64,000 nt of DNA from Obelidium mucronatum (GCA_025765595.1 JAIVFH010000037.1:124001-188000), one strand, 5' to 3'. Positions 31,019 through 42,867 are shown, numbered from the stretch's first letter. The notes: generated by a model from the letters alone, not told the origin. Numbers and translations are program-made.

Positions 31019-31690
31019 TCAATTCACTATGCGAGGAATTTTCAGAGTATTTGATTCTTCTGAATCTGACAGCTCTCGTTTCAGAATAGTGTTTTTATCG
31101 ACAACACTTGTTTCCGTTTGCATCGCTTCGGGTTTTTCCTGTTCCACCCTCAAGGCTTTACTCCTGGCCAGTTTTATTGCTCGTTTGCAAGATTCCAAGC
31201 CATGTTTTAGTTGAACCAGCTCATGTGCCTTCATTGCTATTTCCCGTCTGATCTCCTTCAATTTCATTTCCAGAGCTGCCAGCTCATCCACCGCAACCAA
31301 ATACTCCAAATCAACAGAATATATTCCGGCGAATGATGCTTGTTCGACATCGGGCTCTTGCCTACTAACATGGTTCAATCCAATTGTAGAGCCAACCTCA
31401 CACCCTTTTCTCTTCATCTCGCTAATCGCAATAACAGTTGCATGATGAGAATATTTGCTTTCCATTTGGCGATGGAGATTTGGTGTATCAACCGATGTCG
31501 TTTTGCTGATCTTGTGCTTGGCTTCAGCGACACGTTTCCTTTGCACTGCCAATAGATCGAAAGCAGATTTTTGCTTGATTATAAGCTGATCATATACTTG
31601 CGAGGCTTTCTTGTACTGCTCCGTGTGGTGTAAGAGTTGGTTGTCGAAGTTGTCTGCTAGATGGCTGCATTGAATGGCACCACTTTCCAT
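31019..31690 (-). CDS. Coiled-coil protein of unknown function
   Basis: I use the first clear ATG (31688-31690, MESGAIQCSHLADNF); the frame is open further upstream, so a 5' exon may exist. Two long heptad-rich helical segments dominate: HHTEQYKKASQVYDQLIIKQ and the following ~40 residues, and later ELAALEMKLKEIRREIAMK to about KLARSKALRVEQEK. The C-terminal ~35 residues are acidic and Ser-rich. No enzyme motif, membrane segment or signal peptide is visible. The layout resembles paired-helix adaptor proteins, but I cannot name a family. It is divergent from the gene at 31778, with less than 100 bp between start codons. Confidence 0.6.
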   Translation of the reverse strand: MESGAIQCSHLADNFDNQLLHHTEQYKKASQVYDQLIIKQKSAFDLLAVQRKRVAEAKHKISKTTSVDTPNLHRQMESKYSHHATVIAISEMKRKGCEVGSTIGLNHVSRQEPDVEQASFAGIYSVDLEYLVAVDELAALEMKLKEIRREIAMKAHELVQLKHGLESCKRAIKLARSKALRVEQEKPEAMQTETSVVDKNTILKRELSDSEESNTLKIPRIVN

Positions 31691-31777
31691 TAGAGATTTT
31701 TTGCCCCTCTTTACGCTGTATTGTTTCAATAGTACTGATGCAATAGCTGTAAAGGTATTTTTTAACGAGATGAGAAA

Positions 31778-32650
31778 ATGTCACAAAATCAGGCAACTTT
31801 GGTTTCCCCCACAAGAACCTTTATCGGAATCAAACCGAAAGGCATTCAAACATCTCCAACAAAGAACATGATGGCTCTGCTTTCTGGAAGCTCGTTGACG
31901 ATTCCGCATTCACGAACTTCAGCAGGAACTGGATCCCCTCAACTCCTTTCTCCAACACCATCTTGGTTCCAAAATGCTCTAGAATCAAATGAAAACTTAA
32001 ATGATGACGAATTGCCCGATCTTGACTCGTTGAGTAGTGAAGGCGATGTAGAGGAATCTTTGGCCGCCGAAACCACAAATCCTGAGAGTTGTAGTAGTCA
32101 GAATGATTGTGAATTCATCCATCTAGATGATTCTAAGTCTCTATCGCATATCTTGACCGGCGATATCATCAGTATCCCGCAAAACGCCACACATTCTCGT
32201 CAGACAAGTTCCAAAAATAGCAAAACTGGCGATCCCAACAAGAATGCACAAACCCAAAAAACCAACCGCAATCAAAAACGAAATGAAAAGAGACCCATCC
32301 AGTCAGAGCCGAGTGCAACATTCATGGTCACGCACTGGCAAAAGAAACAAACCATATTCAATTCAATGGAGCTTGACGTGTTGGATTCACTTCTGGATCA
32401 GCGCGAGGTCCCATCTTTTTCTGAAGAGAGTTTAGAAGAATCCATGGCGTGTCTTGGACATTCGCTTGTTTGTGGTAGTGAGATTGATACTGGTGATGAC
32501 ACTGATGAGGATGGAAGGATGGTGTCATCTGAAGCCAAGAATGAAATTTGGAGGGAGGCTGCTACAATGTTGGCTTCTGCAGCTGCATTTGCATTGACGG
32601 GATGTGTAATGTATGAAGCAGTCAGAAAATCGAGAGCTGGGAGGCGATGA
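31778..32650 (+). CDS. Acidic, largely disordered tail-anchored membrane protein (290 aa)
   Basis: One exon, ATG 31778 to TGA 32648-32650. Ser/Thr/Asn/Gln-rich with several acidic blocks (DDELPDLDSLSSEGDVEE, TGDDTDEDG). It ends with one hydrophobic helix (TMLASAAAFALTGCVMY) and a basic tail (RKSRAGRR). That is the layout of a tail-anchored protein of ER or mitochondrial outer membrane, the rest facing the cytosol. The next gene on the same strand (32791) has the same architecture, so the two may be distant duplicates. No domain recognised. Confidence 0.65.
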   Translation: MSQNQATLVSPTRTFIGIKPKGIQTSPTKNMMALLSGSSLTIPHSRTSAGTGSPQLLSPTPSWFQNALESNENLNDDELPDLDSLSSEGDVEESLAAETTNPESCSSQNDCEFIHLDDSKSLSHILTGDIISIPQNATHSRQTSSKNSKTGDPNKNAQTQKTNRNQKRNEKRPIQSEPSATFMVTHWQKKQTIFNSMELDVLDSLLDQREVPSFSEESLEESMACLGHSLVCGSEIDTGDDTDEDGRMVSSEAKNEIWREAATMLASAAAFALTGCVMYEAVRKSRAGRR

Positions 32651-32790
32651 ATGTATTCCAAAAAAGCGCGATTGTACGCATACGTAATGCGATTAAATAT
32701 TTAAATTCATTCATTAATATATACTTCTCTTGACTTCAAGATTATTAATGCCAATCTGAAACTCGACTCAAAACAGCCAAAAGATCAAAC

Positions 32791-34326
32791 ATGGCCCACC
32801 AGCGCACATTCACCGAAGAGCTGGAGCCCGAATCCGACAACTTTGACAGCGTTTGGAACGAGCTTGTGTCCTCGAACCAGGGACTTGTTGACCACCAGTT
32901 TGGATCTTCGTTGGTTGATTTGGACGAAGAGAGTTATCAGATTGACCAGGAAGAAGCCCCACCGGCGCTGCTCCAGCAAACGGACGATGTGTTTCCGGTT
33001 CCATCGGCAAAGATAAGCATTGTGCCAGTGGCAGTGCCGAGGACAGTGAAGGCGGCGGCAAGCGATCGACCTGAGGTGTTTTTGTGTTAAGAAAGAAGCC
33101 AGACTAAGCAGCGATATTCCTCTAGATGAGCGCAGAAGAGCTCTTTGCGCACCGAGCAAACACAGTGGGACTGTTGGAAGCTGTGCAGGCTGCAAGAAGT
33201 CGAGCAACAAACAAACTCTGACGTAAACTGGCTTCAAACAACGAAGAAGAAAGACAAGAAACTCAGAGCGACTTTTCTCCTCTTTTGACGCCAACGCCGC
33301 TTCCAATTCACATCCACAAACCAATTGCAATCAGGCCTGTTCCCGCAGCGGCACAAAGGCCCGCCACGCCACCACCACCAACACCGCCTAAGCCGGTCAT
33401 TCTTGAGACTCCCGCCGACTCAGACGATCAAGTTCAGGAATCTGCAGATGTATTCCACACTGCGCCAGCAACGCCCTCTAAGCCGCCACAAACACAAACA
33501 CATGTACCCTCAAAGTTTGAGGACCCCGTAAGTTTCAAAATCCCGGTGCTCCTATTATTCCTTACTCATTAATATCTCTTTTTTTAATTTTTTCAGACCA
33601 CGGGTATGTCGCCTGATGAGCTATTTGCATGGCGCGTCGAAAAAATGGGAATACTGGAAGCATTGAGACTCTTGGAATTGGAGCAAGTTGAACAAGATAG
33701 AATCTTGGCGTTGGAAGAAAAAGAAGAGGAAGCAGCATCTATGATGACAGCGACGGCTGCCGAGTTTGAGAGCGCATTCAACAGCAGTTCTTCTATGGGA
33801 ATAATCCCATCAACGACCCATGTACTACTTAACAAAAAGGATGCTGGTGATGCTGCCCCCACTGCAAGTGCATTTTCTGAAGACGATCACAACAAAGTGA
33901 TGATGGATTATGTGTTTGGGAAAAACAATCCGTTGGTTACACGTGGGCAAAGCTTTAATGTTTCACCGCCGGCTGTGCAAGTCAATACGGCAACACCTGC
34001 GACTGAAGTTAAGAGCACGAATGAAGATCCCAGTGGACTTGATAATAACAATGCTGTTCAAACGGATGAAGTTCAAGAGGACAATGATCTGGATGATATG
34101 TTATTTGTTAAGGATATTCCTGCTGTTGACACCAGAAAATCTTCCATTGCATTTGTTGAAACAAGGATATTCCCGTTTGGATGTTGACTCAGATGACGAA
34201 CTGGAGGAGTCACCTAAAGCTGGAATTTGGACTTTGGGTACACTTACTCTAGCTGTTGGGGTAGTGGCTGTTGTCGGATATCTAGCTTTTGGGCGTGGAA
34301 AACGAAGAGGCGGTGCACGAAAGTAA
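32791..34326 (+). CDS. Tail-anchored acidic protein with duplicated N-terminal block, exon structure uncertain
   Basis: ATG 32791 starts MAHQRTFTEELEPESDNF. A first intron probably runs from GTGTTT after SDRPE to the acceptor before 33126. The next exon begins MSAEELFAHRANTVGLLEAV. After a Pro-rich linker and an intron with clear GTAAGT and TTTTTTCAG sites (33529-33598), the same block recurs as MSPDELFAWRVEKMGILEAL. So one unit of about 30 residues is present twice, each at an exon start. The protein ends in one membrane helix (TLTLAVGVVAVVGYLAF) and a basic tail (GRGKRRGGARK). Reading frames change near 33200 and 34160 without good splice sites. Those points are either very short introns or frameshifts. 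Function unknown. Confidence 0.55.
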
Positions 34327-34397
34327 TGCAATAAATTATTATATAGGTTGTATTAAATAAGGATAATCGAAGTCTAAACAGAATTATCATGTATCAA

Positions 34398-35325
34398 TCA
34401 CCCATCCGTCTTCTCACTTCCGGTTAAGAAACTAGGTTTTCTTCCTTTTGGAGAATCGGACTCTGCCTTCTTTGTTTGGGCAGCCTTCTTTCGGGCATCG
34501 ATCATCAGAAACTCCATATTCAACAGCCGCGACAAGATGAAGATAACGATACTAAAGAAAACAAAGAGAAAGTTTCCATCCGTAACAGTGTAACTTGCGT
34601 ACATCATGTACACGTTCAAAGCAAGTACAAAAACCGAACGAAAGACTGTAATAGAACTGGATTAATTTCAAAGAGATCATGCGAGAAACCCAACTATTTT
34701 CCTTGAAAATATGCTCAATCAAAGAACTGATTCCGTCTCCCAGGTTTTTATAATTCTTGCCAATCGCACAAGCAGACGCCAAAAAATCGCAAATAATATC
34801 AGCGGCGCTGAACCCGGCTAAAGATAGTGGAAACTGATTATAAACGCAAGTCTCTTCTTGAACATCGCTATATGTCTTGATCACATCCGTTATAGGCCCA
34901 TCCTATTCTATGCAAAAGCGCGACAAATAGAATAGGCTCCCACAGTTCGGTCTCGCTTGCAAACCGCCCAGCTCTTGAATAAAAGAAACGCGTCTTTTTT
35001 TCCAAAAAACCGAAAGAGGGTCAGTGTTTGAAAGAAAAGAAAAGTACATGACGGTATTATACCAAAGGTTGTTATAAACGCGTGACCAAAAAAGTTTGCA
35101 AAATATGTCATTGCTGTGCACTGCTCAAGCGACGCAGTTATTTGAGCGAGATTCGAACAGCAATATGTAAAAAGCATTGCGTTTGCAAAGAGCAGGAAAG
35201 CTGGGATGGTGGGCAGCGATTGCCCGCCTAATCAACAGGTAGCACGAATGGATAATACTGTCCGCAGCACTCGCAAGTGTGGCTCCGTTAAATAAGAAGA
35301 CCAGGTTGGTGGGAAGTGTTGACAT
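34398..35325 (-). CDS. Polytopic membrane protein, family not recognised
   Basis: ATG 35323-35325 (MSTLPTNLVFLFNGATLAS) with several short introns; the last exon ends at 34398 after a charged tail (KKAAQTKKAESDSPKG). Five to seven hydrophobic helices are visible: LVFLFNGATLASAAD, FLLFANAMLFTYCCSNLAQ, GIIPSCTFLFFQTLTLF, FPLSLAGFSAADIICDFLAS, FYYSLSVFVLALNVYMMYAS and FLFVFFSIVIFILSRLL. The spacing resembles seven-helix fungal membrane proteins, but no diagnostic residue (for example a retinal Lys) stands out. Exon joins are provisional. Confidence 0.6.
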
Positions 35326-35443
35326 TTGGTTTTGGTCTAGAGTTGATTTCACAATACAACACAATCGGATCTTCAATCAAATTATCTTAATCTAGAGTAT
35401 TGCAAAAATAGACAACTACCAATACTATATTCACAAATGCACA

Positions 35444-36142
35444 TCAAGAAAACTCCACCATCAATACATTTTGAATATGGTCATACACACTTTCATAATC
35501 CTTCAAGCTACCAGTATACCCACTCACTCTGAGTGCGATCCCACCGCCAACAGAAGGATACAGCGTCTCAACTACAGCAGACTTGTGAGGTATCGATTCT
35601 GCTGACAAGTCAACTTCTTCAAATGATGCGCGTTCACCACTGTCGTCTTCTTCCAACTGAATCAAATCAACCTTTTCGGCGTCAGCATCGGATTCGGCTC
35701 CTTTACCCAACGTCATCCAAATCTTCCAAGCTTCCAAGTGATATTCATTGAGTCTTTCTCGACGCTGTGCATACGTCATGTCCAGCATGAGTAAAATATC
35801 GACGCGGTGAGCCACTTTGTTGAGTTTCGCGATAGGCGGCCTGTGAGAAGTTCGTTGCCGACTGTCAGGTCTTGAGATGGATCTGGACTGAGCATTGTGA
35901 TCATGACTTGTTTGAATGCTGGATGAAACAAATGTTAATAATGGATTAGAATGTTAAACCGGTTACTAACCATACACTCGCAAATCTTCGGGACATGACA
36001 GGTAATTCCGCACGGCACAAGATTCAAAGCATTTTTCAAGTGGAGACGCGCTGCTATCGCTTGTACGTGGTGTACCAGTCAAAACCTGTATTATCTATGT
36101 TGAAAATGCCAATTCTCAACCTTTTAAAAAACGGCGCCATTT
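35444..36142 (-). CDS. Hypothetical cytosolic protein, 5' exons uncertain
   Basis: The last exon (to 35444) is clear: KVAHRVDILLMLDMTYAQRR, an acidic centre, then VSGYTGSLKDYESVYDHIQ and the end NVLMVEFS. An upstream exon at about 36090-35970 reads VLTGTPRTSDSSASPLEK and YLSCPEDLRVY with a donor GTTAGT. The intron at about 35925-35965 has a good acceptor (TTTCATCCAG). I could not keep one frame across all joins. The ATG near 36142 (MAPFF) is a guess. No domain recognised. Confidence 0.4.
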
Positions 36143-36169
36143 GTTTCTAGTTGGATATATACCTCGGAT

Positions 36170-37401
36170 TCAAATCGAACCAGCTGAATCCAGCGAGATT
36201 GTGAATACATGGAGCTTGATAGTTTCACTCGTTCCAAAAAGTTTCAAACCAAGAGCAACGGCCCCAGCCTTCAACGCCCCGACACGAATAACATCCACAG
36301 AGCACCCATTCGCACCGAAAAAGAATCCACAATTTTCAGTCAACAGTACATTGGAAGCAAGTGTTGTATCACTTGACATGACCAATTGTTGGGAGACGGC
36401 AAAATGATTCGTTGTTGTGCTGTAAACAATATTGTTCTTTGGCGTCTTTTTGAAAGTTTTGAGAGGGTCGTTTGACGATGGAAAGTGGAACGAGAGAGAA
36501 GATATTCTAGGAACCGGAATAACGGTTGTGTAATTCGAGGCAGCTGTTGCATTCGCCTTGAGGAGGAACAAGTTGTTTGCGTGATGCAGTGAGCCGAAAT
36601 TCCAAGGACGGAGTTGTATTACGGCAGTTGATGGATCGATATCGTATTCGCTGTCAATGAGAAACTTGGCAGTCCATTTGGCGGTTGCAGTTGCAGAGGT
36701 GTTCCAGGATAATTCGACAGTGACACTATTTCTGGCAAGTTCCAAGAGTGCAACGTTTCTCCATAGTGTGTTTACTCGAGAGACTCTCTGTTTAGGGGAG
36801 GGTGTGTTTCAGTGCACAATTGATTGGTTGAACCCAACTTCTTCTCACCTGAACAACAGCCGGCGGCAGCAGTCCGAAGACAAGCGCCAGAATGCGTTCA
36901 GTAGACAACACACTGTTGGTCAGCGATGATGAGCGCGGCAGAATGAGTGTGGACCCCTGCCGCTTCACGGCCTTTGTGACAGGCGGCACTGGATACGGGT
37001 AGTAGTCGCCCGTGCCCAGGTCGTCTTCATCGACATTGGCGTAGTTGTCTGGCCTCTTCCACGTTGGGTTTCGCTTGTAGATGATTGGATCGAGCGGCTC
37101 TGGCTCTGCGTCGAAAGCAGGCGGCAAACAGCGAGGAGAACACCGAGGCCAGCGAGACATCTTCGCGCAGGTAGTCGTCCTGCGGCACAACCTTCTCGTA
37201 GACTCTTGCCCGCGAGGCCATCCCCTTGCGGCCGCCGGTAATCACCACCTGCACTGAGCCGACATTCTCGACAGTGGGGCCTTCGATGAGACTCTCTTCA
37301 AAGTTTTCATTCACAGACACGTTGCTGTAGCCAACGGCCTTGGCGGCGAATGCGCCAGAGGGCAGCGGCTGGGGCTGTTCATATGGTTTGATGGATAACA
37401 T
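36170..37401 (-). CDS. Type II-like membrane protein of unknown function
   Basis: ATG 37399-37401 begins MLSIKPYEQPQPLPSG. About 150 cytosolic residues are followed by one hydrophobic segment (ERILALVFGLLPPAVVQ) and an extracellular or lumenal domain of about 210 residues rich in Asn/Thr (possible N-glycosylation: NTSATA, NATAASNYT) with two Cys. It ends SLDSAGSI at 36170. An intron at about 36797-36850 separates the membrane segment from RVNTLWRNVALL. Between VFSSLFAACF and DAEPEPLDPIIY (about 37120) the frame shifts by one with no intron that fits: a real frameshift, an error or an unusual splice. The 5' exon is GC-rich. It is divergent from the MHYT gene with 126 bp between. Confidence 0.5.
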
Positions 37402-37527
37402 GATTTGGTGAAAGTTCAATTTGAAGAATCTGCACACATTAATACCATGCAGTAGATCAAGGCAGGATATAATATTTCCGCGATCGATTCTATACGTTTT
37501 TTTGGGTTGCTGTAAATCTGTTCCAAA

Positions 37528-39215
37528 ATGGCCTATGCGGTTGTAGCGACAAACACAACCACGAACACAACCAACCCTCTAGACGGAGAGTTCCTCACTA
37601 CCGAGTGGGAAGGAATCACAGTGATAATTTCTATCGCCATTTCGTACTCTGGCGCAATGTATACCATCCTGCTTAACGAAGTTCGCGGAAGGTGGGATTT
37701 ACCTACCAACTTGATGCCCCAACCCAAAATTAAAAACGATTCCACATCCTGCTTTTATTCCTTTAGATACGAACCGCCTCACTCTAATACCTACTCATTG
37801 GTCCTTCTCATAATGTCGGCACTATCCACATCCATCCGAGCAATCTTTTTTATGCACTTTGTTGGAATGACTGCCGTCACGCTTCACATTGGCTCTACAC
37901 ATGAAAAAGTTCCCGTGTACTTTGATTACGGGTGGACAATCCTATCTGCGGTTATTTGCGGCTTGACTATTCTATGGGCTTTCCATTTCGCAGTCACAGG
38001 ACGAATTTTGGAACGAAATCATCAACAAACGAACAAAGAAAGCAGATCTTCTCGTCGCGAAAAAAGCGGCGCGAATTATGGCGCAGCAGAAACTTGCAGA
38101 AAGAAGGGCAGAACTTGCGGCGAAAAAATCTCACGGGGCATCACACTGGCATTAAAAGCAGCTCAAAGTTGGGTCGCTTCAGTGGAACCAGCAAAATGAG
38201 TTTTAACGGAGTGGAATCAATTAATAATGTTGCTGCTGTTGAGAGGTCGGCGCTCATGAGTCCTGCTGGGCAGGACGCTCCGTTGAATCCGGTGATGGAA
38301 GAGGCAGAGAAATCAAAGTCAGGAATGGCGATTGTGCAGATTTTTTTAGAAAGTCCTCCAGCTCAGCCGAATGCCGATCCATCTATGGAAAGAATACGAA
38401 AGCCTGTTGAAACAAACACGTCATCACACAAGCTTCCTGAGCCACCCGTCGATTCAGACGCTGCAGCAGGCAGACAAATCTATTCATCGCTTATCGCTTG
38501 ACGCCGAAGGGCGTCCATTCTGCTGGTCTCAGCCCTCAGAGGGCAGCAATGTTGACGTTTGGGACGTTTTCACTATACCCCAAGCCAGGCAGTGGCAAGT
38601 TCCTTTGGCTCTTTTTCAGGGGATACTGGTGGCGTCGACTTGATCACTGAAATTCTGATTCTGTTTGAAAGACCCTGGCGAATATTCGTTTCAGGGATTC
38701 TTTATTGCCCTTGCTGTTGTCGCAATGCACTATCTTGGAATGTATTCAATGAGAATGGAGGCAGAGCAAGTTTTTAATCCTTTTATTGTCGGACTCTCTG
38801 TTGTAATTGCCTTTGTCGCAGCCACCGCTGGAATGTTTATCATCTTTCGCATCCTTCCATTTTTTCCATACGACTCGGTTAAGTATGTAGCTGCGGTGAT
38901 TATTGCTATCGCGGTGAATGGAATGCATTATACTGGTATGGCGGCTGTTACCTACAAATACAGACCCATCCCCGGCTTTTCTTCCGCTGGATTGGTAACG
39001 CCCTACTACTTACACGAAGTAATTCTGTACAGCGAGGTAAGCATCGCGTTCTCTTTTGTTTTTCTTCTCACGGCCTAAATCAGGTCATCATCAACATCAT
39101 CTTCGAAGCGGTGATTCGCTACGATACATCATCGACGGTCGATTTCTTCAAGGCACGCGCGCAAGCCGTTGAATTAACGCATCGAAAGCCCAACATTGGA
39201 AACCGAAGTTCTTGA
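37528..39215 (+). CDS. MHYT-domain membrane protein
   Basis: Exon 1 (37528-37691) starts MAYAVVATNTTTNTT and encodes the first helix (ITVIISIAISYSGAMYTIL). Exon 2 starts at 37767. Three MHYT-type signatures are visible in predicted helices: FFMHFVGMTAVTLHIG, VVAMHYLGMYSMRM and GMHYTGMAAVTYKYRP. MHYT repeats are thought to bind a metal (copper) near the outer membrane face and to sense O2, CO or NO. In bacteria they usually head cyclic-di-GMP proteins. Here no GGDEF or EAL domain is attached. Instead a polar, Pro/Ser-rich loop of about 200 residues splits the repeats, crossed by one or more introns I could not fix. The last exon ends RKPNIGNRSS, TGA 39213-39215. Confidence 0.75.
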
Positions 39216-39334
39216 GAGAGTTTCCAAGTCTTTGCGCTTATCGAAAACTTCAGAAATAATTAAATTCCAATTTATAATTACATAGAAGACATGTGTGTTT
39301 ACTTATCCATTTTGAATCTGTTTCAAATCAAGAG

Positions 39335-39872
39335 ATGGAAACACCAAAGTCAACCTCAGACCTCGCCCAACTTCCCCTCAAAGAGCGACTTGCCTACTTC
39401 AGATCCATTTCAGATGTTTCCGAGCGGCGAGAGAACAACAGCTGCCGTGTATGCGTTCCTGAAGGAAAGCTGGAAAAAGGATCCACGATGGGGCGGGATG
39501 GCAAGCCATCTCGTTGAAGATGTTCATCCAATGTTCAGAGAAGGATTTGGAGCGTTAAAGAGACAGGTCCTTTCTTCTAAAGCCCGCAAGGTTGATGTTG
39601 GCTGGTTCAAGCAGCTCAACAATGGCTTGCATCATCACCACTCTCTTGAAGACAAGATGTGGTTTCCACAACTTTGCCGGTTGCATAAGGAAGTCTCTTC
39701 TGAAGTTAGAATATTAGAGGCTGATCATCGGCGGCTTGTGGAGTTGGAGGGACAGATCTGCAGTGGCGATTGGGAAGCACTGGTTGAGTTCTGCGATGGA
39801 TTATTTGATCACTTGAACCGCGAAGAAATGATTACAGTTCCTTTTTTGTTGGATGGAACTGGTGGACTTTGA
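39335..39872 (+). CDS. Hemerythrin-like HHE-domain protein
   Basis: The domain is clear in the frame ending at TGA 39870-39872: NNGLHHHHSLEDKMWFPQL, LEADHRRLVELEGQI, FCDGLFDHLNREEMITVPFL. The His and Glu residues match an oxo-bridged di-iron site. Such proteins bind O2 or act in iron or redox control. The ATG at 39335 (METPKSTSDLAQLPLKERL) is in another frame; the switch happens near 39415 (DVSERR versus MFPSGERTTAAVYAFLKE) without room for an intron. The start may therefore be the ATG at 39414, or there is a frameshift. No signal peptide or membrane segment, so probably cytosolic. Confidence 0.7.
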
Positions 39873-39897
39873 TTTAATGATTGATGGCCTTTATTTA

Positions 39898-42747
39898 TCA
39901 ACCATAAATAGCTCTCTGTCGATCAATGATGGCATTCAATGTATCTTTAATGTATTTTTGTCTTGCTTTGCGTTCATTGACAGGCACGTGGTCTTTGATG
40001 GTGGATTCCCATTTGTTTGGATCTAAGTACCAACCTGTACCATATTTTGAGCGTTTTTGAAGGAGACGTTGCGCCGCTTCTTTTTTAGCTAATTGTCGTT
40101 CTGCTTCGTCAGACTGCTGCTTTGGTTGCCGATTTTGCTCGCTTTACTGTTGGATCGATTTTTAGCCACCAACAGCACGGAATATGCATACATAGTACCG
40201 AACCTGCAATACTGTCAATGACCGGCGTGTTATCTATGATCGCTCCTGAATCAACCATCCCCGCGTCCTTCAGCCTTTTTACCAACGTTTTAGGTGTTTT
40301 CTCCTCCAAGGAAACCCCCTTTCCAACCTCCTTTCGATTCGAGTCTTCCAAGGCCGGACGCCATGGCGTCATTTGAAGCAATTCCTCAAACTCCTTGTTC
40401 TTTTCTTCCCCTCCGTCAATACTAGCAACAATTGAGCTCCGGTATCCTTGGTGGTGGGAAGTACCGCTAGGCCTTTCTGTTGGATTCGTGGCAGAGTTGG
40501 AAACGTTTGAGAGTCGCTTGCCGGTAGCAAGTGAAGAACGCGGGTCTAGCCGGGATGCTAGTTTTTGAGGATCATTTCGTGAAACGGGTAATTGAAAAGA
40601 CTTGAGGAATTTTTGCGGTTCTTCCAAGTCGTCGACGAAAAGAGGGGCAAACTTTGATTGTGCCCAATGTTGAAGTTCTTTGAGAACTAAAATGTGTGAT
40701 TTATGTGTGGGTGAGTACGTCTATTGCTTTAATAACAGGGGTTTACCAATCTTCATTTCAGTCTCTGCAACTGCATCTTCATATGACACGTCTGCCAACA
40801 AGTTAAACAAAGAGTCATCTAGTGTGCTAGGATCCACCAGAGAAGAATACATTTTCTTGTAATCGCGTTCGATTGGTTCCATTTCCGACATAGCCTCACT
40901 CTGCTCCTTGTCAGCTTTAGAGTTGCGTTTAAATTTTAAACTGGAAGAAGAAGAAGAAGTAGAAACTTCTGACGAAGTCGTGAGACTCAATGAAGAATGA
41001 GAACGAGCATCTTCAAATTCGTTTGACATGAACGAACTCTGTCTTGATGATGTGACTGACGAATCTATACTTGGGAATTCTAGTTTCCGCTTGACTGAAT
41101 ATTCAGTGTCCGTATCGACTCCTTGTATTTGTATTTCAACAGAGACAGTGCTGCTCTCGGTTTCGCTCCTGTTCTCTTCGTTTTCGTAGTAGTCCCCCAG
41201 TTCACTGGATGTCTTTTGATGCTTCTGGGGAATTGGATCCATAGGCTCGCTGGCTTGCGATACGAGGCTTGGTTCTGGTTGTAACAGATCACCCAGCAAG
41301 GATGGAAGGACGATTGGGAACTCATCAATCGCCTCCGACAAAACACCGCTCGACGTTTTACTAAAAGAGCTTGAAATATTTCGAATTACTTTACTTGTCC
41401 GGGGAGTCATTGTTGTTGCCGCAGTGGATGGTCGCTTGGAAGTTCCCGCAGTTGATGCTCGTTGAGCTGCTGACACAGGCCCTCGTTGTTTAAATGAAAT
41501 AAGGTCTCTAAAAGAATCCTCTGTGTCTTCCGTGGTCTCACTCAGTGAGGCATTGTCAGCTGCCGCGAGTGAAGCCCTCAAATGAAGAGTTTTGGGATAA
41601 GTCACCGTCGTCGTCAGACATTCGAAACTCTTCCGCAAATTGACCCAGCTCTTCGTCATCTTCTTCGACAAGGATTTGATGATTCATGGATGTATTGAAA
41701 GCGACAGATCGAGTTTCTGCTGCTGCTGCAACTGCCGTTTTTGCCGATCGAGAGATTCTAATGGAGCGAGGCGGCCAGCATTTATCCTGAAATGTACTTT
41801 CACGGTGCACCTGTCTTCTGGGCTCCCCGACATCCATTGTTTTTCGTAATACCAGCATCTGCTCATATGTCAATCCGCTCGTAGCAAGGGTCTGTAAAAG
41901 TTTTTTTAGGATAGCATAGTAGCGACTGGAAGCAATAAATATGCTTTACATGCTTTTCAATTAGTTTCTGCTCCATTTCTTGAATCTCGTCAAGCCATCG
42001 TTGCTTTCGCGGGAAATGTCTGGATTTGCAGTTATGCGCTGTAACCAATTCTGAACTCTTGATAGGAGCTGAGATGGATGATACTTTATAAGGAAGGCTT
42101 TTGACAGTTCTCGTACTGGTTGTAGCCGCCGAAGAAAGCCTGTATCCATATCGAGTAAACGTGGCAGGAGGAGCACTTCGTGGTGGATTTATCTTCCTGA
42201 CATGTAGAATATCCGATTCCTCTGAGTGACCAAGCGTTTTGCTTTCTTTAATCGTTTTCGGAACTGCTGTTTTTGGCCGCGTTGGGTGGGCAGATGGGGA
42301 AGTGGCGGGACTATTGTCCAAGAAGTCAGCACTTTTTGACAGACTGACTGATGGCTGATGAGGCGTGTCCGTAGTGAGAGCGTAATTGTTTTGATTTTTC
42401 AGATCCTCGATAGAATGGGGAGTTGAAAAGGGGAGTCTGTTGTTGGATTTACTGACTGAATTCCTCAACAAAGATTCCACTTGAAGACTGTTTCCTCGCG
42501 ACGATGCTGGCCGCTTGTTCAAAACGAGGCTCTCCGAAGGAAGCAACTCTTGAACAAATGTCAGGCGGCGTTTGGCTGCAGTGAAGCATGCTGTCTTGTC
42601 AGGCTGCGCGTCTGATGTTTGATCCCACTGCCAATCACTTGCGGGCGGTGAGGCACCAAGTTCGGGAATCTCAGAGAGGGGCGCATGTTGAGAATCGGCT
42701 ACGGGGTGCAAACGCGCGCGGGATGCAGGCGCAGTAGATGGTCGCAT
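39898..42747 (-). CDS. Long disordered protein with conserved-looking C-terminus, family unknown
   Basis: I start at the ATG of MRPSTAPASRARLHPV (42745-42747); an upstream in-frame ATG at 42838-42840 is also possible. Most of the predicted ~800 residues are Ser/Thr/Pro-rich and low complexity. Islands of order occur: RKQRWLDEIQEMEQKLIEKH, GLTYEQMLVLRKTMDVGE, a helical acidic region (DYKKMYSSLVDPSTLDDSLF), and a basic C-terminus (KKEAAQRLLQKRSKYGTGWY to NAIIDRQRAIYG, stop 39898-39900). Several introns, including ones near 41880-41950 and 40690-40745. Such proteins are common among cilium/flagellum-associated factors, and the organism appears flagellated, but I see no diagnostic motif, so this is only a suggestion. 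Confidence 0.55.
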
Positions 42748-42867
42748 CAAATAATGACAATTCCAAAGAAATAGCAAAGAAATAGACTTCGCGTTGTTCT
42801 CAAAACTAAAATGCTTTAATGAAACTTCAAAAAGACTCATAGACCAAAAAAGGGTGTAATATCTATT

